A stretch of 64,000 nt of DNA from Phoronis australis. Its lineage: Eukaryota; Phoronida; Phoronidae. Made by a program: the position numbers and the translations under genes. The notes beneath the pieces are model-generated. The model had not been told where the DNA came from. It ran no database searches and was given only the letters and a program-made list of their open reading frames with translations. The stretch covers positions 105,835 through 169,834 of the forward strand of contig NMRA01000118.1 in NCBI GenBank assembly GCA_002633005.1. Direction: 5' to 3'. This document shows, in pieces, positions 35,577 to 47,995 of the stretch (position 1 is its first letter; the number at the start of each line of letters is the position of its first letter).

Positions 35577-38279
35577 GGCTACGGGCCCGGACTCTTAGCG
35601 CTGTGTTAGAGATTGCGCGGAAGCGATTTATGTTACATCTGTAGCACGCTTAGTGTAGTACCTTCCCTGAGGTAAAGTTATTCGGTTGCAATAAAACACG
35701 TTACCGTCATGTCACAATGGACGATCCCACGCCTCGTGCGAGCAGACCTGCCGTACATTATGTAGAACCTAGTGCTTGGTCGCAAGAAACAATCCCTGAA
35801 TGGGACTCAACTAAGTTCCCTAATTTTACTGCGTGTTCGCGGACTTGTGAAAACGCCTATTGTCCTTTTTTGTGCAGTTTTAGATTCATTACTAAGGCAA
35901 CCTTGATTACAAATTGAGCTCAAACTTGACGTTTGAATTCTCAGTATTATCGTTTCACAACACTAATAACTTAAGGACTAAGCTCCTATTCATTTTAATT
36001 GAATTTAGGGCACAATTTTCAGTTACATTATTAGAAAAATATCATTAGTCAAAGAGGAGCTTATAATGAAGATGAAATGAAATGAAACAAAAAAATAGCG
36101 AATTAGCTCTGTCCCATGTGATACTGTTTCATGCAACCGAGCAGAGAACCCCGCGAAAACGCAAGACTTCGCGACATATCACTACGCATTTCAAACTAAG
36201 CACGGCTTGCACGAGCTGTGCTCGAAGATTCTTGTATCTGCGGCAGTCGAGCCAGTTTTGCCTACAACAGTCTTCTATGTCTACATATGGGAAATGTTGC
36301 CCTATTCAAGGGTTCTTGTTCAATTTGGTGAATTTTGTTTACTCTGAAGTGTATTTTAAAACTTTTTAATCTATTTTTAAAGCAAAACACATAAAAAGCG
36401 GTTATTCAAATAGTAAGTCTCCGCATTTGTGTTAAGTTTTATTTACCATTTGTAACACCATTGCTCCGATCAATTCTTATGTACCGTGAGTGGGACTGAA
36501 AATCGGTGGGCGTGTCGGCCATTGAGTACAGATATCCGAACAGAATATGGAGTGGTCATTACTCGGAGCGGTTGACAGTCTCCCGCATCACACTTCTGGT
36601 TTGAGGGCTTTGACTTTTATTATTTTTATAGAACTCGCCTAAAAGGATCAAAGCACCTTTTGTAGAAAGCAAATATATCTCTTTGACTCACAGAAATGCC
36701 TTCAAAAATCAACGCCACTTTTTATAGGCTAGGACAATGAGTAATCATTGAGGCTTTTGATCGAACTGAAAAATTGGTTTTCAACATTTATTTAACAAAA
36801 TGCAACACATTCTCTGCGAGGCCATAACTGCATATCTGCTCCATGTGCTTCCTGTGCTCGCACTTCTCCAGTTTCTGCATGAACAAGCACATGTACATGT
36901 ATGTCTGGTGACCCTACGGCCAACAAAATTGTGTGTTGAAAACTGACTGGAATTACATATCCATTACGGTTATAGACGGTGAGAGATTGCCCCTGATACA
37001 AGTATTATCGAACAGGTGTGCGAACAACAAAACCATTGCCTAACCCTTTGCCTATGCTGGCCTGTATGTTCATTTGCCGTCTCTCAAAACACTATAATTT
37101 TGCTTCGAGTAAGAAGATTACACTGCACGCAAAGTTTCAAACGGCACGTAAACCTAGTGTTCAAAATCACCATGCCTGTTCTTTCCGCTAAATATCAGAC
37201 AAAATCCCCTACATCTATGATATTAAAGGTCTTGTGACGTAAACCAAAAGGAATCCCATTCAACTGGCGTATGAAAATCTCGCCACAGGTAAGCACAGCA
37301 AAAGCGAGTACCCTGATTTAACTTACATGTTGTCGCGTAGTTAACCTTCGTTAAAAACTCCTGGGCGTCCTCCTATGATTGTTCGATACAAAGGAGATCG
37401 AGGAGTACAGTGGCCTTTTCTATTGTAGTATCGTCCAGGATTGAAACCTCACTATGGTTATTTTGACGCCACACAATAGAGAGCTGTCTCCAACATCACA
37501 ATCGAGGGAACTGTGCAAACACCCACTCGAATGTTGAGCGAAATCCTTAAGAGCCGGGGTCGTGCGTTCTATTGATCCATGGGTTTTGGATTTGGACTTA
37601 CCTTTTAGACCAAGCCTTTGCGAAAAACAGAAGACAGGGTGTTTTGAAAAGAAAATGCAACGCAGTTAGATGCCCGGAGTCACTCACATTGATAAGGTGC
37701 CCGCAGGTGTGTACCAAAATTGCGGGACTGGCCGTACTTTTTCAGCAAGTTTTGCGGGACCCGAGCGGGGCCCATTAGACCTCTTAATTTCTATTTCGTC
37801 CCCGTAAAAGACATAATGCATTGGCCTCAGCCCCGCAAAAGGCGCACTGGGCCGCCTTCCCACAAAAAATCGACCCCCCCAAAAGTGATGGTAATTACAA
37901 GACGGCTGACAGTTTTTGGTACACGCCTTCGGGCACCTCGTGAATTCGAGTGACCCCCGGGGGTTACATGCACACAATGAGGTATATATATGGTCTCATT
38001 GTATGTGCATCATAGTTTATGCTTCCAAAGTGATCTCGGAAGCGTATATTAACAGCTGCTGCTTTGATTTGCTTTTTACAAAGGTTTTCTTAAGTAACGT
38101 AATGCTCATAGTCGGTATTTCACATTTTTATCACAAGACATGTTTAATAAAAGGGCGCATAAACGGTTACTCATTTTGCGCTGGCTGCACGAGTCAAATA
38201 ACTGGAGCAAACGCGGTTGATGAACTAAACGAACTTCCATTCAGCTAGGATCTGTTGTGGATAAAAATAGCAGAACTCG
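35577..38279. other. Non-coding stretch after the gap
   Basis: No gene recognised. CAATAAAACACG at about 35690, followed by an ATG frame of 66 codons (35717-35917), recalls the end of an LTR-like region, but nothing confirms it. Confidence 0.4.
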
Positions 38280-39130
38280 TTTTTATCCCATACCCATTGA
38301 ATCAGTCGAAGGGACTAGGACCATGTGATATTGTTTGCCGCACTCACCTCCCGCCCTACTTCAACAGTGGCCTCTGATATAGAATGTTCAATGAGAAGGT
38401 CAATGCATGCACGCACCCAGGGGGAGGGGCTCGAGCCCTCAATTTGGTGCAAAAAGATCCGCCTCAGAGAAACAAAAAGTCTGAGAAAACGAGACAAAAG
38501 TCCACTAAGAAGGCAGGAATTCGGCGAATGCACAATTCAAATTTTAAAATAGCTCTGAAAGAACCCTTTTTTAGTTTTTTTAAGTAAAAGCTCCACATTC
38601 TCAAAAATTCAAGCCACCTATATTTTAGGCTGTGTGCGCGCATGCAATGTCGACTGGACGTCGTTAGCCGGTTCGATCATCAAAACTTTCCGTAGAAAGT
38701 TTAAAGCAATACAATTGCAGCAGTATATATAACACTCAACATGCAATCAGGTCCCGACGTAACATCTGGTACAAAACTGTTAATTATATGAACACTTCGG
38801 TCTCAGTTTTCGATTGCTTAATATTATGTCGTCCGCATCTAAGGCGAGGATTTCTCAATAACTACAATATCATATATTGTAATTTAACTATTTTCAGGAA
38901 ATGTTACGTGTACAAGTTGAACGAACAATTACCGTTGTTTTCATCTTTGGTATCTCTTTCCAAGTAATAAATCGTTACGAATAAAATTGTTTCTTTTATT
39001 AGAAAAAAACTTGTAACCTAACAGCCCAAGTACATAATATAAGATGCGATCCACTGTGTGAAAAGTCTGGGTGTAGTATTTAAAAAATCTGCCGATTAAA
39101 TGAAAGAAATTTAGGAATTTGAAGCGTTTG
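38280..39130 (+). repeat. Segmental duplication, unit A
   Basis: Two blocks (38280-38345 and 38771-39130) match unit B in order and orientation: TTTATCCCATACC, CCATGTGATATTGTTT, ACAAAACTGTTAATTA, ATTACCGTTGTTTTCATCTT and AAATGAAAGAAA. A roughly 430-nt segment between the blocks has no direct match. Confidence 0.75.
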
Positions 39131-39809
39131 GGTCGATACGCGGAATAATGTCTCATGGGATATTACTTCATCTACTCCCCTTGGTACGTTTTGTGTATAG
39201 ATTGGCAGGGTTTTTACTATCTGCATTACGTCTTGTTGAATGCAACGACAACTGCACCCACTGGGATATAGCCATAAGTTCTCAACCGGTTTCGAACTAT
39301 AAACAGATACCTAAAACGACTTTCCCATTCTGTTCTCTGAAATAAGATAATGCTCTGTAACCCTTGACAACCTTCAAACGTTTTGAAGAAATTTGAAAAC
39401 TCGTTTAAAAGTCTACTATACGGGCAAGCGTGACCTACGCTTTTAGCGAATTACATGGCAACTGGGGAAAAAGACCACTCACTAAGGACCGTAATATCCA
39501 ATTTGTGAGAAGGGGGAGGGGGTGGTGATTTTTTAGTTGTTTGGCTAACCAGTTTCTCTAGGTTGCCTGGTATCTATCTAAATCACCATTATTTAATAGA
39601 ATCCTTCTTTAAATAAAAAATTCTCTTTCTAATATCATAAGAAAATGACAGAAACTGGGAATTATATTTTTACACTTGAATACGTAAACAAAATATTTTA
39701 ATTGTAAAAGAATCCAATTTAAACTATATTTTCGTTATTTGTGGGCAAGCCAAAAATCATTGTTTTTCTCAATAATCAATGTGATACTTTTTGTAGACAA
39801 CACCCAACT

Positions 39810-39943
39810 ATCAATATCTATATATTATTGATCAATATCTATATATTATTGATCAATATCTATATATTATTGATCAATATCTATATATATCTATATATTA
39901 TTGATCGATATCTATATATTATTGATCAATATCTATATATTAT
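39810..39943 (+). repeat. 21-bp tandem repeat
   Basis: About six units of ATCAATATCTATATATTATTG, with one unit expanded by ATCTATAT and one GATC/GATCG variant. AT-rich minisatellite. Not a CRISPR array: there are no unique spacers. Confidence 0.95.
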
Positions 39944-40318
39944 TCCATTCGAAAAGGATGTGATCTACTGCAGAAAATACATACGTCAGAGTCCACAAAG
40001 TTATTTTTTAAGAAAAGAAAACTCATTGCAAGTATTCTGTGAAATATTTTAAACTGCAATACTCATAACTGAAATCAAAATTAGTTTTAAGGTACAATGA
40101 ATTTAATGTTTTCCAATCATCACTTCCAAATTTATAACCTTCTTCTTGAAATCTTTTTGGGCAATAGGAAAACTTTGTTCACACAAATAATTTCAATCAT
40201 CATTTTACATATTGACGTGTAGGTTGAAATTTACGGATATTAAAAGGTATTATTGGTCCATATATCTTAATCAACTGCATTTGTAATGGAGTTCTCAGAA
40301 ACGACGTAATAGACTCAA
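39944..40318. other. AT-rich non-coding stretch
   Basis: Lies beyond the end of the LINE frame; possibly its decayed 3' end. No poly(A) tail or target-site duplication found. Confidence 0.4.
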
Positions 40319-41040
40319 TCAGAGAACAATATTTCGAAATCGTGTAGGTGTATTCGAGATCTTTTTAAATTCAGTAAATGAGTAAAACCTGTTATTTTCA
40401 TCAAGTAGGTCATTAATAAGAAGTACACCACCACTAGCATACTTGCTAAAGAAGATAGATTTTCTGTCTATTAGTATTTCATCATTATGCCATAAATCAT
40501 TCACGTCTTTATGGGGTTGTTTACTTATGAAAAAGGATTGGCTACTTCAGTTTGATTTTCAACATAATCATTTCCAAAATTTATAACAATTGAATTTTCA
40601 ATCCCCGTTTCAATATCAAATAGTTTCACCAATTTTGATTCAAAGATAAGTTGTCTTTTTAACTATGATTTTTAGCCTTATTAAAAATTATATTTATCAT
40701 TTTCACTCCCCCTTCTTCATAAGTTTTAATTCACACATCTCTCTTCACTCTCTCAACTTTGTTTATTCCAAATAAACTTTAAAATGCTTGCGTTCAATCC
40801 ATTCATAATAATGTCTGATGCAGTAGGCAAAGTCGTCATTAACTGAATAATTTTTGGCACCATCAAGGTCTATATCACCGTAACTTTCCCAGAAAAGTAG
40901 ATTTTTCTTCTAAACCAAATTTTGATAATGTTAATGATTTCATTAATCCTCTCATTGTAGTTGATTTCAATAATTTGTCTGGGTTAACACTGAAATTGAT
41001 ACCTAGCATCTTAAATTTTAATGCCCCATTCTAACTTCCC
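40319..41040 (-). pseudogene. Decayed L1-like LINE, C-terminal reverse transcriptase part
   Basis: Successive minus-strand frames read GALKFKMLGINFSVN, then IIEINYNERINEIINIIKIW, FRRKIYFSGKVTVI, stop, TLMVPKIIQLMTTLPTASDI, LKFIWNKQS, EGGVKMINIIFNKA, and a 61-residue end with LWHNDEILIDRKSIFFSKY and INDLLDENNRFYSF. The order LGI, NY...W..R..T..GK..VIK, FIWN, GG.KM.D and LLDENG is that of L1/Tx1-type ORF2 after the catalytic RT motifs. At least two frameshifts and several stops make it dead. The YxDD motif region is not seen. Confidence 0.75.
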
Positions 41041-41133
41041 TCTTGCATGATGGAACACATCTTCATTTTTACTGCCCATCTAAATAACATTTGTTTTGAA
41101 ATAATTCACTCTCAAACCACACATTTCTGCATA

Positions 41134-41711
41134 TTTATCCCATACACGTTGAATAAGTCGAGTGCAATACGGCCATGTGATATTGTTTTGCGTATTGCAC
41201 TCCTGGGCAGCGTTCGAACTGCACGCTGGTACGGTGTCGCGGGGCCACTGGATTTGCGGCTGAGCCAGTGATTTTTAAAAGTTAACTTGGTACCTGGGCC
41301 AGTAAATTTTCAGACTAACTGGCCCGGCGGGGCAGCACATTTATTTGTTGAAGTTCGAACACCTTGCTGAAGTTCGAACGTCTTGAACAAAACTGTTAAT
41401 TACATGAAACTTTTGTTTTATTTGCTAAATATTATATCGTCTGCAACTCAGGCGCCGAAACCTCGGTAACTACAATGTTAAATAATGTTGTTATTTAATT
41501 ATTTTAGGACATGTTACGGGTTCAATTCAAAATTACCGTTGTTTTCATCTTTGTTATCTCTTTTCAAGTAATATATCTTTTACTAGAGAAATCTTGTAAT
41601 CTTACAAGCAAGTACATACGTATTGGATGAGATCTGCCACGTGAACAGTCTCGGTGAAGTATTTGAAAATCTGAATAAAAAATGAAAGAAACTTACTAAT
41701 TCGAAACGTAC
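41134..41711 (+). repeat. Segmental duplication, unit B
   Basis: Direct, diverged copy of unit A about 2.6-2.85 kb downstream. It carries a 12-nt inverted repeat (41160-41171 with 41191-41202, GAGTGCAATACG and CGTATTGCACTC) that is not preserved in unit A. Confidence 0.75.
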
Positions 41712-42432
41712 GAGATAAATTCAAAACGTACATGTACCTCGATTGGCGTAGATGAAGGGACATTCCACTCGACATTATGCCTCGTGTTTACTCAGAACTT
41801 CAATAGTACCTTTCAAACTTACCCGAGAACCATCTAGGAAAAAAATGTGTCATCGGCTTACTGAATAAGCATAAATTCGTCATATCCTGTTTGAATGCCC
41901 TTAATTTTCCTGTCTTGTTTCGTCATCATTATAGCTATCCATGTATGATGTGTTTGAGTAGTGACATGGACATGTGCAACACTGGGAAATAAATATTCCT
42001 CACTGTTGTTCGATGTGTGTAAAACAAGTAAAAACTGAGTTCTCGTCAGAAGTCTTCTCAATGCAGTTTGATAACATTTCACTTAGATCTGCTGTGGCGA
42101 GACGTAGATGCGAGGTCATCCCCTTGTTACTGTTAATGTGACATTATCGGCGAGAAAAGTGATTTTCCGAGAACAGACGCAACCTGTAACCCGCTGTAGC
42201 AGTCACATGCACTCTGCTGGCGGCCCCACTCGATCAATGGGAAATTATTTTAAGAGAGACATATGGGTCTGGCCGTAAACGAGAGATTATGACCACTTTC
42301 CAATTGGCAAGTACTGTACAGTAAATGTCCCTGGTGAGAATTTGTGACTATAGTAAAACGACCAACGAGGTTGGATACATAGAACAAGAATGGACACTGG
42401 TTTATTAAGCTAGTACGTATATGTATATACAA

Positions 42433-42433
<1 letters not shown>

Positions 42434-42483
<50 letters not shown>
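42434..42483. repeat. (AC)n microsatellite
   Basis: An uninterrupted AC run of about 21 units (42441-42483) with imperfect ATACAC flank. It creates spurious Val-Cys reading frames on the minus strand. Confidence 0.98.
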
Positions 42484-42484
<1 letters not shown>

Positions 42485-44510
42485 TATTCGCAGTATCGCT
42501 CTTACCACTCCAAGCCAAATGTCTCGTATGCGTGAAATCAAATCAAATTTGTATAAGTAGTCATTCGACGTGATATTTTTTGGATTTTCTAATAACAAAA
42601 TTAAACTTGCCCAAACTTGCACCACCGATTTCTTCAAATGACGGCTGGGAGGTGGCAGTCAACCAAAAGGTTATCTTCGCAGTACCGCCAGTGTAGGTTT
42701 CTATTGCGAAGACTTGGTATTTAATGAAGGGTTTAATATCAGATGTAATAAGATAACTGCGCAAAGTTGTCATGTGACGTACTAGCCCTTGAGAAAGTTC
42801 CTATCCTTGTCTGTGTTGAGAGTGGATGGACAAATGCACAGTTGGCCTCTGGAATCAGGACAAGTGTTGCCTGCAACCTTACAACACGATGCCTGTGGTA
42901 AGCTACCGAAAATATCTCGGGGAGCATAGCAGATGTTTTCATACAGATTTCACTTTATTGCTCCTTTAATTAGTGCACATCTGCGTGATTAAACCATAAT
43001 TGCGTGTATAGCTTATTCGACTCTGAGGCTATCGGGATGGTCAGATAATTCAAGGGTAGCAGCAATTCGCTGGGGCCTTTAAATAAGTAGCCAATTAAAG
43101 CTATCTCGGTTTTGAGACCGAGTAACTGGATCAGTCAGATCTTCTTTCGCTAGCACGTACACTGCATGGTTTTGTTGGGAATTGAATTTCTATGTATTAA
43201 TCATATTTGTTTGTATCAACATAGAACTTGTCCCCAAGATTCTATTCTACACCAGGGGAACTATGTCTGAGATCATTGACATGGGGTATGTGCCTGCTGA
43301 CTTGTGTGAGTTTTACTGTACAGGAGTAGTCACCGCATGTTTATCATTGCTCACACCTGAAAGCTCACTGATATTCTAATAGTTGATTTAATTAACGGAT
43401 ATCGTCTTCGGCGAACTCTTTTGAGACTGATTCAATTATTTCCGGGTATGACGGAGAAAGATTTCCTTCGTATAACCTTTACTGTCACCATAAACGAGTT
43501 TTTATGGATATAAAAGCATGGCTAGAGGGGACGAACTGGAAATCCTTCCATAACATTCAGCAATTTACCCTGACACTAACTTCACATTCCTGCTCCGAAA
43601 CGTTGTGTCGAAGTGCATGTAAGTTTCTCGCGTTGACACTTTTTCGCCAAATCCCAACCAAAATTGTTCGGATGGCATCTTGAAAATACACCATGGCAGA
43701 TCTCCGTTTGTTCACTTGGTAATATCACATAAACATATAAATTCACTGCACGATAGATGGACCAAATAAGGTAGAGTCATAGCTTAATGTTTGCTCCTCT
43801 CCAACAATTGTCACTCTAGGCTCCGCAGTTCTTACAGAAGTGTTGTTAAGTTCCTCCGCGACCTGGACATCTGGCTGTGATACCTCATTAAATTACAAAG
43901 CAACGACCGATACGAAGGGTGATCATTGAAACAAAGGATGAGACATATAGAATTTCCGTTAACTCTCAATCCCATACTTTCATTCAGAAGACAACAAAAT
44001 AAAACCCATCTCTTGTTTTCATCTGTATAGATAGTCACAGCAGACAGATTTTTTTCTTTTCTGATCGTACGTTGCATCACCACTGTGTTCCTTGTGTGTG
44101 CAGAACAACCTCCCCCCAATGACCCAATGCAGCCACCTGCCAGTACATTTAAAACCCCAATTCTGCTGGGGTGGGAATTCAGAGGTAGGACTACTTGAAC
44201 TGGGGCAGAGAAAAAGATTCCTTCTCATGGTACTTTTGCTGGCCGGAATATTCAGCGGCGGTGATACTGCCGGTGCTTTTACTCAGTAGTAACCCTGAGT
44301 ACTTGTAGTGACAGTGCCATGGTGCAGCCAGCAGAGGTTGCGGATCAGTAAAGCAGTATTGCGCACTGAACTGCTGACGTATCGCAAGTCAGTGTCATCA
44401 CTACTCAAATCCAGCTGAGGCAGCAGAGCTTTCACCTGGCAGCACAAATTTTCAACGAACATTCGATCACACAGAGAGCCTGAACCAATTAAACTAGAAA
44501 CAGCACGTCA
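42484..44510. other. Non-coding stretch
   Basis: No gene or repeat recognised. Short reading frames at about 42.6-42.9 kb and 43.8-44.3 kb lack domains. Confidence 0.5.
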
Positions 44511-44955
44511 ATGACGTTTCCATGTTCCCTTTCGTGTCAGTTTCTCAGCTGCTGCTTTTTCTTTTCAGATGCTTCGCCAGTTACGTCGCTCATCCACCTC
44601 ACCTTATTCGCTCATCGCCAGCAACTGCGTGACCATCTGCATCGTCTTCACCTTCCTCCACCCCGCCTTCTGCACCGGCACCGGACCCTTCCGCCATGGT
44701 CTCGTCAGCAACTCCGTCAGGATCCACCTGTCCTCTCCGCTCCGCCATCCGCATCATCGCCACCACCATCTGCTCCATCAGTCTCCACTCTACAGCCACA
44801 AGCACTGCCTCTTCAATCAACCGTCCATCCGCCGATCCTAGGACAGCCGTCGCTCCTGCATGACGGTGTGCCGGGAGTTTGGGTGGGAGAAAGAAGTCTG
44901 CGACATTGCTGGTCATCAAACATGGCACCCCTCCAACCCCCCCCCTCCCGTGTCC

Positions 44956-45171
44956 ATGGCAGCACAGTCCTTCAACATCGCCCACCTCTACTCCTCTGCT
45001 TTTTCATCGATGGCCATACACTCCTATATTTCGGCTCTCAGTTTCGTCTATAAGATAAAATCCCTACCTGACCCTACCTCTTCTTTCTACATTCGCAACC
45101 TCAGCTCAGACCAGCTTTCCCTCACCTCCTCTTATCCCCGGTGTCAGTATTGCCTGCACCTTCCCCTTTGA
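44956..45171 (+). pseudogene. Tyrosine-recombinase N-terminal fragment (DIRS/Crypton-type)
   Basis: Reads AAQSFNIAHLYSSAFSSMAI, HSYISALSFVYKIKSLPDPT and SSFYIRNL. The S-x-YISALSF-x-hK...DPT..F pattern is the SAM-like DNA-binding region that precedes the catalytic domain in tyrosine recombinases of DIRS-like and related elements. The catalytic R-H-R-Y part is absent. Upstream, a Pro/His/Ser-rich C-rich stretch (44570-44950) may be the decayed N-terminal linker in a shifted frame. Called on pattern only. Confidence 0.45.
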
Positions 45172-45175
45172 TAGC

Positions 45176-45660
45176 ATCCCCTTCGTATCCGTACATTGTT
45201 AGTCTCATTCGTAAATTGTTATCTATATTTGTTATTTCTTAGGTTACTTAACTTGTCCGTCTATCCTCACTGTTAGCCATTTTGTTAAGCCACTGGCTAT
45301 ATATTGTGTTCAGTTACCTTTCACTTGTTACTCTACCTCTATTAGCCAATTTTTGCCAGCTTTAGCTCTGTTATGTTAGCTGTCCTTACACCATCTTTGT
45401 TTTTTTTTGTGTATGTCTTTCGTTTTAGAGTGTTACTCTTCCTCTGCTAGTCACCTTTGTCTGTTAGCCATTTTGATTCTGTTTTTCGCTGTATTTTAAT
45501 TTTTCGTTTCTCTTCCGTTTACTTTACATTTTGATATCACTCTCTCCATGTTTCTCAGTTTTTACAATTCTTCAAGTTTTAGCTTACCTTTTATTTTGTT
45601 TTCTGATATTTTAGTTCTTAGCACATTTTTGGTTTCTCGAACTCCATTTATTCCCGCCAT
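45176..45660. repeat. T-rich tract downstream of the recombinase fragment
   Basis: About 480 nt strongly enriched in T and pyrimidines, with the recurring word TGTTAGCCATTTTG. It ends abruptly at GCCATGACACGGGGTGAGAC, a GC-rich block. Such asymmetry looks like an untranslated end of a mobile element. Confidence 0.5.
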
Positions 45661-45948
45661 GACACGGGGTGAGACAACACCGGCGCCTGTTCCAACCATG
45701 GGCAATCGCACCCGGAGTTAGGGTTGGGCATCCGGCTGACAGCACTTGTAAGTAGTCCTACATATCTTTCATTTCATTTCTCTCGTTTCGTGCGTACCTG
45801 CGGATGGGCAGGAGCTGTCTTACAACATCTCTCGTGGCGCTTTTTATTGCCCATCTTACCAGAGATTATCATTTTTTATTTTAGTATCTGTATTCACTAT
45901 AATGTAATTCTATTCGTCATAATAAATGATCTTACGCGAACAAAGTAT

Positions 45949-46475
45949 GGTGTAATAGCAACATAAAGGGGAAACGAACCAGATAGGTTATATGACAAGA
46001 TAAACCAACAAGGAAATTACTTCAATGATTTAAAAGACCTCTGTCCTATACCATAGCACTCTAGCTCTGGAATGCCAACTTCGATCTCTAGCTGTTGAGG
46101 TTGCGCCCTTCACGCGTGGAATTAGTTTGCATTCGTTTGTTCCGGCGTTGGTTTTTGGCATGAAATTCACTGTCTCTAAAACTTTTCGCAACTCCGCCGT
46201 GTTTAAACCAAATTGCATAAGAGTAATATCATGAGAAAACCCTTTATGAGTTCTTGGTGATTTATGATTATACCATATGCAAAATATAAATTATTTAATT
46301 CATTAATAAATTATCATTTCGCAGACCTGACAGCTTTAAAAAATATGTAAAGCTAAGAGTGTTACCAAAACGGGAAAAATAACAGGTGTAATAGTAACAT
46401 AAAAAGCGAAATGAACCAGAGAGGTTATATAAATGACTTGTTAAGCGCAGCAGGGAAGTTAAAGATTTTTGAAGA
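45949..46475 (+). repeat. Diverged direct duplication, spacing about 435 bp
   Basis: GGTGTAATAGCAACATAAA...ACGAACCAGATAGGTTATAT at 45949 recurs as GGTGTAATAGTAACATAAA...ATGAACCAGAGAGGTTATAT at 46384. The match fades about 70-90 nt in. No coding content. Confidence 0.75.
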
Positions 46476-46668
46476 TCGATCACTCACACTTGCTGTAAAG
46501 AATTTAGTCAGGCATTCATTAAAAAATTATAAAATCTTTATATACTAAAGTTTTGTAGGACCTTATCGGCAAGTCTGTACATTAAGTCAAACATCTAGAA
46601 AACTATAGGTTTTAAGTCTGCACAACCATACATGTATATTTTCTGAAAATAGAAATTCCGTAGAATTT

Positions 46669-47007
46669 GATTTTTGACTTTATACCTGGTTGCCACTAAG
46701 TCGTTCACTTGACCGTGCTTTTTAAGAAAATAGACCACTGCCGGTATCTTAGTTTCCGTCTAAAGTTATTTTCGATTTTTCGCAAGTTTAATCGTCAGGA
46801 TATTCTAACTCAATAGCAATTTTATTCACTTACTTTGATTTTTGACTTTATACCTGGTTGCCACTAAGTAGTTCACGTGACCGTGCTTTTTAGGAAAATA
46901 GACCACTGCCGGTATCTTAGTTTCCGTCTAAAGTTATTTTCGATTTTTCGCAAGTTCAATTGTCAGGATATTCTAACTCTATAGCAATTTTATTCACTTA
47001 CTTTGAT
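46669..47007 (+). repeat. 168-bp tandem duplication
   Basis: Two head-to-tail copies (46669-46836, 46837-47007), about 95 percent alike by eye, starting GATTTTTGACTTTATACCTG and ending TTTATTCACTTACTTT. It lies just beyond the 3' side of the Penelope-like RT fragment. Penelope-like elements are known for tandem pseudo-LTRs, so this could be that element's terminal repeat. Confidence 0.95.
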
Positions 47008-47384
47008 GTTGCGTGCTCGTTAATCGTTGTTCTATTTATACTGTTTGCTTACCAGAGTTAGTTACACCCAGTAACACACGCTTAGCGTAGTCCGCCATAG
47101 TCGGTCTTGTTAGTCAATCGTTGACATAGGACTTTGACTAGCCCGTAATTTTATGCAAGTGTCGGAAACTATCTTTGTATGTATACGGCGTTTATGATTT
47201 GAACCATTTATTCCGATAAAACAGCCGGGGACGGCATGCCTTTGTATTTTGTCAGTGCAAGTGGTCTCAATCGGTCTGCACTGGGTCATCGCCTCCAGGT
47301 CCAAGTCCGGCAAAATAATTTCTGTCAGAATTTATTTTGTCAACATTTTCTGTACAAATTGTCCCTGTTTTGGTTTTAGTAAAG

Positions 47385-47969
47385 TTAAGGTCCACTATCT
47401 ATGGTTTCAAGTACTGGGACATTGGTGAATAACGATTCTGCATCCAGTGACATTGGTTGGCAGCCAGTAATAGGTACACTGGTACACACAATCTCAAGGA
47501 AGTCTTCACGTGACTTGATATTATACTGACTTTGAATATACGGCTTTATAATCTGATCAATACATTTAGACACTTTATATGTAGGTGTTAATACTTGAGA
47601 AATGACAGGTCTCATTGAATTATTAACCTTGTGCGTCTTAGGGTTGCCATAAAGACAACCTTCAGAGAAATCACCTTCGATCTCATTAAAGATCTTCTTA
47701 CTTGCTTGTCTATTCACCGTCTTGATATGACTGTTGAGATCCCATTGTAGATCAAGTATGGTCGTACGACTAACAGACACAAACTTAATGGTATCGCTTG
47801 TTAACTGAGTAAGTTTGTCAACATAATCACTGCTGTCCAGAATTACATATTGATTGGACTTATCAGCTCGACCAATTGTAATATTTTTGTTTTCTTTCAA
47901 ACGTTCGGCAGCATCAGTAAGACGACGTGGTAGAGTGCGTTGACAACCATTACTAAGACACTTAGTGCT
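47385..47969 (-). pseudogene. Penelope-like element reverse transcriptase, 5' part
   Basis: The open frame starts past a stop at about 47970 and reads RLTDAAERLKENKNITIGRA, DKSNQYVILD, then YGNPKTHKVNNSMRPVISQV and LTPTYKVSKCIDQIIKPYI, and ends MSLDAESLFTNVPVLETID, stop. The YG-PK-HK, RPI-S, SxxDF and S-DxxSLFTNVP motifs are those of Penelope-like (PLE) RTs, covering fingers and the first catalytic Asp region. The YADD motif and the GIY-YIG endonuclease are missing, so this copy is truncated. Confidence 0.8.
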
Positions 47970-47995
47970 TTTCCGCTCTTAGCTGGTCGCGGATA

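Noticed and set aside
35717-35917. 66-codon frame after CAATAAA, as start of a retroelement gag
   Set aside because: No primer binding site, no domain, and the upstream part is lost in the gap.
39741-40052. Reading frame with repeated INIYILL motif, or a CRISPR-like array
   Set aside because: It is a head-to-tail 21-bp minisatellite without unique spacers; the peptide repeat only mirrors it.
42250-42637. Minus-strand frames with Val-Cys repeats
   Set aside because: Translation of an (AC)n microsatellite.
44511-45053. 180-codon Pro/His-rich frame
   Set aside because: Compositional result of a C-rich stretch; the only recognisable protein pattern is in a different frame (tyrosine-recombinase fragment).
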